A stretch of DNA of 64,000 nt, from assembly GCA_035478595.1 (NCBI GenBank), contig DATIJL010000018.1:24190-88189 (forward strand), written 5' to 3'. The notes under the pieces were generated by a model. The model was not told the DNA's origin and searched no databases. It saw only the letters and a list, made by a program, of their open reading frames with translations. Positions within the stretch are counted from its first letter, which is position 1; each line of letters starts with the position of its first letter. The DNA comes from Candidatus Chromulinivoraceae bacterium. Its GTDB lineage: Bacteria > Patescibacteriota > Saccharimonadia > Saccharimonadales > Saccharimonadaceae. Shown in pieces: positions 54,415 to 64,000 of this stretch. A program made the translations under genes and the position numbers.

Positions 54415-55164
54415 ATGCATAATGAGACAGTTATAGGGTTGTATAAGAAGTCGTCAAAGCGACTTCTACTGCTTGATTACGATGGTGTTCTTGCTCCTAT
54501 CGTTGATTTACCTGAACTTGCAGCGCCATCTGTCGAGACACTTTCGTTACTAAAACAGCTTACTTCGGATGAACATACGACATGCGTGATTATAAGTGGT
54601 CGTCAGTATAAAACACTTGAAGATTGGCTTGGTGATTTGCCTTTAGGTTTTACGGCAGAGCATGGACTTTGGTGTAAGGATCCGTACGGTACGTGGCAGC
54701 AGCTATCTGAAGTTGCGACCGTCTGGAAATCTGACATTGAACAGATCATGGCTACGTACGTGACGCAGCTCCCCGGCTCTTTCATGGAACAAAAGACAGC
54801 AAGCGTGGGCCTTCATTACCGTAAGGCAGATCAGGTCGCTGCCGCACAGATTATAGTACAGCTCATTGAGGAATTAGAGCCACTTGCAAAAAAGGCTAAC
54901 CTTCGCGTTCTCCATGGCAAAAAGGTAGTAGAGGTCGTTCCTCTGGGCGTAGATAAGGGTAGCGCTGCCAAAAGATGGATAGATACGGGTGACTGGGATT
55001 TTATCCTCGCCGCTGGTGATGATGTAACAGATGAATCGATGTTTGAATCCCTGCCGTCGAACGTAGTTACCATAAAGGTGGGTAAGGGTGATACCGCCGC
55101 ACGCTATCGGGTTGAGACGCAACCTGAATTTATGACACTTCTTCGGCATTTGGTCGCCTCCTAG
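54415..55164 (+). CDS. otsB: trehalose-6-phosphate phosphatase
   Basis: HAD phosphatase: motif I 'LLDYDGVLAPI' (nucleophile Asp), 'VIISGRQY', 'GFTAEHGLWC' and motif III/IV 'AAGDDVTDESMF'. 249 residues. Releases trehalose from the OtsA product. Confidence 0.93.
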   Translation: MHNETVIGLYKKSSKRLLLLDYDGVLAPIVDLPELAAPSVETLSLLKQLTSDEHTTCVIISGRQYKTLEDWLGDLPLGFTAEHGLWCKDPYGTWQQLSEVATVWKSDIEQIMATYVTQLPGSFMEQKTASVGLHYRKADQVAAAQIIVQLIEELEPLAKKANLRVLHGKKVVEVVPLGVDKGSAAKRWIDTGDWDFILAAGDDVTDESMFESLPSNVVTIKVGKGDTAARYRVETQPEFMTLLRHLVAS

Positions 55165-55247
55165 ACGGTTATCTCCTACGGTTTTTGTACAAAAAATGGT
55201 ATAATGAAGGCACAATAAACCAAGCAATTTAAGGGGAATATAAGAAA

Positions 55248-55805
55248 ATGATCGCAATCTGGGTAATCATAGGTATCGTAGTACTTCTAGCGATATTTTT
55301 ATGGACAACCTACAACGGACTCGTTACATTAAAGGTGCGTGTGGATGAAGCATGGAGCGACATTACCGTTCAGCTTAAGCGTCGTTTGGATCTTATTCCT
55401 AACCTCGTTAATAGTGTTAAGGGTTACGCAGCTCACGAATCAGGCGTTTTTGAAAAAGTCACAGAAGCTCGTGCAAATGCCTTAAACGCAAAAGGTGTTA
55501 AAGAAACAGCGGCTGCCGAAAATCAGTTTGAAGGCGCACTAAAGAGTTTGTTTGCTGTTGCAGAGGCCTACCCAGACCTTAAAGCAAACCAGAACTTCAT
55601 GCAGTTGCAGCAAGAACTTGTAGACACTGAAGATAAAATCCAGGCTGCTCGTCGTTTTTATAATGGTGGCGTTCGGGATCTCAATACTAAGATTCAAATT
55701 TTCCCTAACAATATTTTCGCCGGTATGCTCGGTTTTAAATCACGCGAATTCTTTGAAGTAGAAGACATGGCGCAAGTTGAGCAGCCTGTTGAAGTAAAGT
55801 TTTAG
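55248..55805 (+). CDS. lemA: LemA family protein
   Basis: 185 residues: N-terminal membrane helix 'VIIGIVVLLAIFLWTTY', then the helical LemA domain ('LKRRLDLIPNLVNSVKGYA', 'RRFYNGGVRDLNTKIQIFP'). Commonly paired with HtpX-like proteases, as here. Promoter TATAAT at about 55200 and AAGGGGAA upstream of ATG. Confidence 0.93.
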   Translation: MIAIWVIIGIVVLLAIFLWTTYNGLVTLKVRVDEAWSDITVQLKRRLDLIPNLVNSVKGYAAHESGVFEKVTEARANALNAKGVKETAAAENQFEGALKSLFAVAEAYPDLKANQNFMQLQQELVDTEDKIQAARRFYNGGVRDLNTKIQIFPNNIFAGMLGFKSREFFEVEDMAQVEQPVEVKF

Positions 55806-55822
55806 TAGGTTACTAAACAACT

Positions 55823-56704
55823 ATGTATAGCGCAATTGCGGCCAACAAACGTAACACGGTCATCATTATGGCCGTGTTTGTTGGACTTATTGGAGCTGTT
55901 GGATGGGCAATTAGCTACCTGAACGGTGATCGTTCGATTGCGTATTGGGTTATAGCCGTCGCAGCTATTTATGCACTTATTCAGTATTTCGTCGCAAGTA
56001 AGCTGGCATTGGCACTTAACGGCGCAACAGAAATCGAAAAAAAGGATAATCCTCGTTTCTATAGGATTGTTGAAAATCTAACTATCGCGACGGGTATGCC
56101 GATGCCGAAAGTCTATATTATCGATGATCCCGCACCAAATGCGTTTGCGACCGGCCGCGACCCTCAGCATGCAGTTGTTGCTGCTACCTCAGGAATATTG
56201 GATATCATGAACGACCGTGAACTTGAGGCGGTTATGGCACATGAAATTAGTCATGTGCGTAATTATGATATTCGCGTTAGCATGATTGCCTTTGGGCTTG
56301 TAAGTGCTATTGGTATTCTTTCAGATATTGCACTTCGCATGATGTTCTTTGGGGGAGACCGCCGCAACAACGATAATAACAATCCGATCGTGATGGTTAT
56401 TGGTATCGTATTGATTATCCTTGCTCCTATTATTGCTGCCATGATTCAGATGGCCATCAGTCGCCAGCGTGAGTATCTAGCCGATGCTAGCGGAGTCATG
56501 GCGACACGTGATCCAGAAGGCTTGGCGAATGCACTTGAAAAATTACAGCAGTTTGGCCGCCCGTTGCGTAGACAAAACACTGCATCGGCGCATCTATTTT
56601 TTAGCAATCCGTTAAAACCGGGAGGATTCAGTAAACTATTTAGTACTCATCCGCCACTCGAAGATCGTATCGCACGTTTGCGCCAGAACGCCAATAAATT
56701 TTAA
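55823..56704 (+). CDS. htpX: HtpX-like M48 membrane metalloprotease
   Basis: 293 residues, four helices, zinc motif 'MAHEISHVRNYDIRV' near residue 139 and the Glu ligand in 'REYLADASGV'. Degrades damaged membrane proteins. Follows lemA with 17 nt spacing. Confidence 0.93.
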   Translation: MYSAIAANKRNTVIIMAVFVGLIGAVGWAISYLNGDRSIAYWVIAVAAIYALIQYFVASKLALALNGATEIEKKDNPRFYRIVENLTIATGMPMPKVYIIDDPAPNAFATGRDPQHAVVAATSGILDIMNDRELEAVMAHEISHVRNYDIRVSMIAFGLVSAIGILSDIALRMMFFGGDRRNNDNNNPIVMVIGIVLIILAPIIAAMIQMAISRQREYLADASGVMATRDPEGLANALEKLQQFGRPLRRQNTASAHLFFSNPLKPGGFSKLFSTHPPLEDRIARLRQNANKF

Positions 56705-56717
56705 CTGTGAGTCTGTA

Positions 56718-59820
<3,103 letters not shown>

Positions 59821-59823
59821 ATC

Positions 59824-60075
59824 ATGGGTGAATTTGACGATAAACCAACAATAGAAATTGGCGTATATAAGCACTATAAAGGGAACAAATATCGGGTTCT
59901 GGGTGTTGGTTGTCATACAGAAAAACACGAATATTACGTAGTGTATGCGCCATTTGAACATAAAGATGACTTGCCAGAAATGTGGATTCGCCCCCACGCC
60001 ATGTTTACTGAAACGGTGAATGTGGATGGTAGTATTGTTCCGCGTTTTGAGAAGCTCGCTGTACTTGACGACTAG
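59824..60075 (+). CDS. DUF1653 domain protein
   Basis: 83 residues with the family signature 'GVYKHYKGNKYRVLGVG', 'EYYVVYAPFE' and 'MWIRPHAMFTETV'. Found across bacteria, function unknown. 3 nt after ligA. Confidence 0.85.
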   Translation: MGEFDDKPTIEIGVYKHYKGNKYRVLGVGCHTEKHEYYVVYAPFEHKDDLPEMWIRPHAMFTETVNVDGSIVPRFEKLAVLDD

Positions 60076-60123
60076 CCGCTGAGGTGTGCTAAACTATAAT
60101 TAGTGGCTAAGCTTTTTCCCCCA

Positions 60124-61185
60124 ATGACCGAAACAGCAGACAAGACAAGTCTTGATGCCGTCATGCATACTGACAATCAAAACCGACTGAAATCAGTCGG
60201 TTTTTTTGATGATCCGACTTATCTTAGCTACATGCAAATGGACAAGCGTTTTGCTGATGCGAGAGCTGCGGACGATTTATTGGCAGTTCATCATGATCTT
60301 GTGGATTCAACCTGTGTTGAATATCTTTCGGTGGCAGGCTGGGCGAGTGCCGAGGCAGCGTTGGTTGCGCATGATCGTCCACAGGAAGAAAGAATAGCAT
60401 ATCTAGGTCAGGCGGTGCAGGTCTGGGATAAGGCGATCCAACTCCAACATGTGCGTAATGTACGCCAGCATCTAGAATTAGATAGTCATAATGCCAACTC
60501 AACACGTTTGCAACTGGCTGAGGTTTTTATCCCTCTAATGCGCGATATGATTGGCGGTGATATTACCAAACAGACACGTAGACAACTCTATAGCGATATT
60601 CTTTTTTTGGCAGCTACTAATGCCTCAGCACTTCAGGATATGGAGAAACAAGGCAGGATAGAAGAAGCTGGTCCTCATGTTGGCCTTGCACATGAGCTAA
60701 ATGCCATGCTTGCTGTCAACAGACTTCAGAGTCCAACGCTTGTTGCAATGCCTGCGATCGCAAGAGCAGATAGCGGATTGTACCATAGGGAAGAGACGCA
60801 CGATATTGAGTTATTACACCTTCAGTGGGGTGATATTATGGGCGTGACGACACTCGAGTCGAAAGCGCGGCCAAAAGAAAAACACTATCAACGATATACA
60901 GCAGCTATTATTAATGGGCGAATCCATTTATTTAAGAAAGATAGTACCTCGCCGATTGATACCGTTGTACTATTCTTGCAAGAACATGATGGTACGCTGC
61001 GATCGAGTGGTAAGCGCGAACTTGAAAAGATGACCGACACAATTATACATCTTGCGCGGCATCAGCTATCGGACGAGCCAGATGTACCGCATCATTGTCG
61101 CGATATCGAAAAATGTGACGTCGTGCCTCATACGCGGTCGGGTAGCTTTGCAAGACGTATTGGTGGTCTCGCGGTGGCTTCGTAA
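60124..61185 (+). CDS. unrecognised soluble protein with intragenic terminator-like hairpin
   Basis: 353 residues from ATG 60124; GTG 60103 is another possible start but it lies right behind TATAAT (60095-60100). Helix-rich, with His and Cys near the C-terminus ('PHHCRDIEKCDVVPH'). The first 28 codons contain a perfect terminator-like hairpin (60181-60207); a downstream ATG at 60232 would avoid it. Confidence 0.55.
   Translation: MTETADKTSLDAVMHTDNQNRLKSVGFFDDPTYLSYMQMDKRFADARAADDLLAVHHDLVDSTCVEYLSVAGWASAEAALVAHDRPQEERIAYLGQAVQVWDKAIQLQHVRNVRQHLELDSHNANSTRLQLAEVFIPLMRDMIGGDITKQTRRQLYSDILFLAATNASALQDMEKQGRIEEAGPHVGLAHELNAMLAVNRLQSPTLVAMPAIARADSGLYHREETHDIELLHLQWGDIMGVTTLESKARPKEKHYQRYTAAIINGRIHLFKKDSTSPIDTVVLFLQEHDGTLRSSGKRELEKMTDTIIHLARHQLSDEPDVPHHCRDIEKCDVVPHTRSGSFARRIGGLAVAS
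60181..60207 (+). terminator. terminator-like hairpin inside an ORF
   Basis: AACCGACTGA/TCAGTCGGTT with 2-nt loop and seven T, in the 5' part of the 60124 gene. Confidence 0.7.
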
Positions 61186-61219
61186 TCAAAGCATATACTT
61201 TATGTGGTAAAGTATAGGT

Positions 61220-61924
61220 ATGCGCTACCTCAAGACTGATAGATTCTACTGTTTTTCTCCGCCAGTTATGCTGGCTACGTTTTTTATCGAAATTATTGGT
61301 GCGGGCTTTGTGTTCCTCAAATACAAGACGGCTCCAGTTGCTCGACTAGCTATTTTTATCTTGCTCGGGTTGGCGGTTTTTCAGCTTGCTGAATATAACG
61401 TATGTGAAGGTGCTTGGGGTGTTAATAGTCTTGCTTGGGCTCGTATCGGCTATGTTGCTATCACCCCACTTCCGCCACTTGGTCTTCATTTGGCAGTTAA
61501 GATTGCTCGGCAGAAGCGTACTGCACTCGTTGTGCTGGGGTATGCGAGTGCCGCAGTATTCACGACTATATTTTTATTCGTAGGTCATGGCATGAGCAGC
61601 CAAATTTGCCTTGGGAATTATGTAATTTTTACGATAGCCCCATGGGCAACCGGACCATACGCGGCGTATTATTACGGTCTGCTACTTCTGACGGTTGGCT
61701 ATGCTTTTAAGGCCGCACAGGCAATGAAGGCACGCAGTCGCAAAGATGCACTAATACTTCTTGCGCTTGGATACATGGCATTTATTTTGCCTACAACGGC
61801 TGCAAATCTTGCCGACCCCTCAACGCTTGCTGGGATTCCGTCGATTATGTGTGGTTTTGCCGTCATTCTGGCTGTAATGCTTACAACTTTGGTAGTACCG
61901 CGCTACTATAAAGCGGTAGAATAA
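61220..61924 (+). CDS. seven-helix membrane protein
   Basis: 234 residues, about seven evenly spaced helices ('LATFFIEIIGAGFVFL' first). No family recognised. Directly upstream of an ABC-2 exporter on the same strand, with 4 nt between. Confidence 0.65.
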   Translation: MRYLKTDRFYCFSPPVMLATFFIEIIGAGFVFLKYKTAPVARLAIFILLGLAVFQLAEYNVCEGAWGVNSLAWARIGYVAITPLPPLGLHLAVKIARQKRTALVVLGYASAAVFTTIFLFVGHGMSSQICLGNYVIFTIAPWATGPYAAYYYGLLLLTVGYAFKAAQAMKARSRKDALILLALGYMAFILPTTAANLADPSTLAGIPSIMCGFAVILAVMLTTLVVPRYYKAVE

Positions 61925-61928
61925 GACT

Positions 61929-62648
61929 ATGATGAAACGACCTAGTATCGCCACCGCGAATGTAGTTGTAGAAAAAGATCACAAGCTGATCCTTAAGGAT
62001 ATTAGTTTTTCTATTCCGTCGGGAATGATTATTGGTTTGATTGGACCGAGCGGTTCTGGTAAAACAACGCTTATGCGCTCTATTGTAGGAGTCCAAGCGA
62101 TTAAAAGCGGTGCTTTGCAGGTGCTCGGTGAGCCGGCTGGAGTACCGGAACTTCGTCATCGCCTCGGTTACGTTACTCAGGCGCCTGCTGTCTATAACGA
62201 TCTTACCGTTGCGCAAAACCTTCGCTATTTTGGTGTACTAGCAAAAGCGAGCAAGCAGCAAGTTCAAAAGGTAATCGAAGAGGTTCAGCTTGGTGACTTC
62301 AGACATAGTTTGGTAAAAGATTTATCAGGTGGGCAACAGGCGCGTGTTTCGCTTGGTGTGGCGCTACTGGGTGATCCCGATTTGCTTGTGTTGGATGAGC
62401 CGACGGTTGGACTTGACCCTCTGCTTCGACGCGATCTCTGGAATCTTTTTGGTGAACTGGCCGCAAAAGGCAAAACACTCCTTATTTCAAGTCACGTTAT
62501 GGATGAGGCTGAACGATGCGAGTGGTTACTTCTGATGCGCAATAGCGAGCTTATTTGGAGCAACACCCGCGTAAGCTTGCTTAAGGAAACGGGTACAAAA
62601 ACTGTCGAAGATGCATTCATCGCAAAAGTGAACGAGAGGTCAAAATGA
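61929..62648 (+). CDS. ABC exporter ATPase
   Basis: 240 residues: Walker A 'GPSGSGKTTLMRSI', signature 'DLSGGQQARVSLGVALLG', Walker B 'LLVLDEPTVGLDPLL'. Start at 61929 or 61932 (two ATGs in a row). Overlaps the permease by 4 nt. Confidence 0.92.
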   Translation: MMKRPSIATANVVVEKDHKLILKDISFSIPSGMIIGLIGPSGSGKTTLMRSIVGVQAIKSGALQVLGEPAGVPELRHRLGYVTQAPAVYNDLTVAQNLRYFGVLAKASKQQVQKVIEEVQLGDFRHSLVKDLSGGQQARVSLGVALLGDPDLLVLDEPTVGLDPLLRRDLWNLFGELAAKGKTLLISSHVMDEAERCEWLLLMRNSELIWSNTRVSLLKETGTKTVEDAFIAKVNERSK

Positions 62649-63388
62649 TGTATCACGTTAAAGCAACCTTGGCGACGACTGGCCGCATTATGCGACAATT
62701 GTCTCATGACCCGCGTACGCTCGCGTTAATTTTTATTGTGCCATGTATATTGCTATCGTTGCTTCGCTGGCTCTATAACGATACGCTGAATGTTTTTCAC
62801 CACATTGCACCAGACTTTTTAGGGTTGTTTCCATTTACAATCATGTTTCTCATCACCTCAATAACGACTCTTCGTGAGCGTATGAGCGGTACTATGGAGC
62901 GACTTATGACTATGCCAATAGGAAAGCTCGACTTGGTCCTTGGTTATATGATTACCTTTGGTACGGTGGCGATTTTCCAGGCGCTTATCGCCAGCTCGCT
63001 CGTTATCTATGGACTTGGCCTAAATATTGCAGGTCCAGACTGGTTTATGGTGCTGATGGCTGTTGCGGATGCGTTGCTTGGTACGGCGCTTGGTATTTGT
63101 TTGAGCGCATTTGCTCAGACTGAGTTTCAGGCTGTGCAGTTTATGCCAGCCTTTATTTTCCCACAGCTATTAGTAGGTGGTTTATTAGTACCACTCACTC
63201 AAATGCCCGATCTGCTGGAAAAAATAGCATATTTTCTACCGTTAACCTATGCACTTGATGCGCTTACGAGCGTCGCGACCAATAGCGCTATTACTAGTGA
63301 TGCCTGGCGTGATCTATGGGTCGTTTTAAGCTGTGCGGTCGTAGCCGTACTGCTTGCTGGTCTGACATTACGGCGAAAGACTCACTAA
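62645..63388 (+). CDS. ABC-2 type permease
   Basis: 247 residues, six helices; 'MSGTMERLMTMPIGKLDLVLGYM' class coupling segment and 'FAQTEFQAVQFMPAFIFPQLL' in helix 5. Pairs with the ATPase upstream. Confidence 0.9.
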   Translation: MMYHVKATLATTGRIMRQLSHDPRTLALIFIVPCILLSLLRWLYNDTLNVFHHIAPDFLGLFPFTIMFLITSITTLRERMSGTMERLMTMPIGKLDLVLGYMITFGTVAIFQALIASSLVIYGLGLNIAGPDWFMVLMAVADALLGTALGICLSAFAQTEFQAVQFMPAFIFPQLLVGGLLVPLTQMPDLLEKIAYFLPLTYALDALTSVATNSAITSDAWRDLWVVLSCAVVAVLLAGLTLRRKTH

Positions 63389-63418
63389 AAAAAGCTAAAT
63401 ATAAGGTACCATTAGCGT

Positions 63419-63787
63419 ATGGATAAAGTTAAAAAACAGGCAAAACGTGGGGCGACGGCACTTGTTGGCGGTATCATACTACTTGTTGGTGTCGTAGCTA
63501 TTCCGTATCCTGGTCCTGGTTGGCTGATTGTATTCGCAGGCTTAGCGATACTTGCGACCGAGTTTGCCTGGGCGCAGCGATTGTTGGATAAGGTAAAAGG
63601 CGGGTACGATAAATGGCAAGTGTGGCTCAAACGCCAGTCAGTTGTAATTCGGGCGATAGTGCTTGCTTTAACGGGTCTTATTGTCGCTATGACATTATGG
63701 CTGCTTAACATGTTTGGTGTCATGGATAATATCTTGCATTTTAATATAACGTGGCTTCATTCGCCGCTAGGATTTTTTACTAAATGA
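63419..63787 (+). CDS. PGPGW family transmembrane protein (TIGR02611-like)
   Basis: 122 residues. 'PYPGPGWLIVFAGLAILATEF' is the name-giving motif; about three helices. Function unknown. The stop overlaps the next ATG (ATGA). Confidence 0.8.
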   Translation: MDKVKKQAKRGATALVGGIILLVGVVAIPYPGPGWLIVFAGLAILATEFAWAQRLLDKVKGGYDKWQVWLKRQSVVIRAIVLALTGLIVAMTLWLLNMFGVMDNILHFNITWLHSPLGFFTK

Positions 63788-63915
63788 AACAACCTATTTT
63801 TGTAACAGGTAATCAACATAAAGCCGATCACCTTGCGAAGCTTTTGGGCATACCTCTAAAACCTGAGTCTCAAAACCCCCACATAAGCTGGTACGCGAGC
63901 AATGTTCGGATGTAG
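63784..63915 (+). pseudogene. RdgB/HAM1-like NTP pyrophosphatase, truncated
   Basis: 43 residues. 'IFVTGNQHKADHLAKLLG' is the start of the ITPase/RdgB family (TGNxxK binds the nucleotide). After about residue 33 the sequence no longer resembles the family and stops at 63913-63915, where about 190 residues are expected. The break coincides with a hairpin at 63915. Confidence 0.6.
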
Positions 63916-63935
63916 TGAACGGCGTAGCCGTTCAC
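63915..63935. repeat. perfect 9-bp hairpin
   Basis: GTGAACGGC-GTA-GCCGTTCAC directly behind the truncated gene; may mark an insertion boundary. Nothing recognisable in the last 65 bp. Confidence 0.6.
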
Positions 63936-64000
63936 CGAGCGGGGAAACGAACTCTGTAAGAAGAGATGTTCTTTAAGATAGTCAAAGACGCATTCAATCC

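Overview
The window looks like a chromosomal stretch of a Patescibacteria/CPR bacterium, most likely Candidatus Saccharibacteria (TM7). The evidence is the gene content together with compact spacing and many 1-11 nt gene overlaps: a short alanyl-tRNA synthetase, an FtsA/PilM-like protein followed by a baseplate-J-like membrane protein, RuvX, MltG, a LysM-CHAP hydrolase, type IV pilin-like proteins, several ABC exporters and almost no biosynthesis. G+C looks moderate, TGA is used as a stop, and the assignment is by gene content only.

Layout. 0-10 kb: tRNA thiolation (MnmA), a pilin-like protein, AlaRS, a PilM/FtsA to MltG cluster and a secreted LysM-CHAP hydrolase behind a long leader RNA. 10-25 kb: ObgE, a divergent EutH / group II amino-acid decarboxylase pair, exonuclease I, UvrA, a HAD phosphatase, a DedA protein, bL25 and a pair of tandem ABC exporters. 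25-38 kb: TrhO, a very GC-rich small gene followed by a hairpin and a hammerhead ribozyme, a MarR-controlled MFS pump, a GbsR-type regulated ABC exporter, UvrC, another pilin-like protein, PepP, SecG and an oligopeptide-binding-type lipo/membrane protein. 38.1-53.0 kb is an accessory region between two tRNA-Leu genes. It holds a VanX-like dipeptidase, two large unrecognised proteins, an alpha/beta hydrolase, a DrrAB-like exporter operon, a glycosyltransferase cut off inside a tRNA-Leu fragment, and three copies of a small-ORF repeat ending in a tRNA-like CCA. It also carries two more orphan small genes with canonical promoters. 53-64 kb returns to ordinary content: OtsA/OtsB, LemA, HtpX-like protease, a zinc-finger-less LigA, an ABC-2 exporter and a truncated RdgB-like gene at the right end.

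How it fits together: cell-envelope remodelling (MltG, LysM-CHAP, VanX-like), surface pili, export pumps, tRNA modification and DNA repair dominate, as expected for a reduced epibiont. The strongest unexpected signal is a type III hammerhead ribozyme at about 26521-26571. It has all core residues and lies directly downstream of a small, very GC-rich gene that looks foreign and has a sigma70-like promoter, a strong Shine-Dalgarno and a 12-bp hairpin. Two other orphan small genes (52081-52242 and 52694-52951) share the canonical-promoter/strong-SD/hairpin design. Many resident genes instead have a TATAAT 6-10 nt before the start codon, which suggests leaderless transcripts. The second main signal is tRNA-linked rearrangement in the 38-53 kb region.
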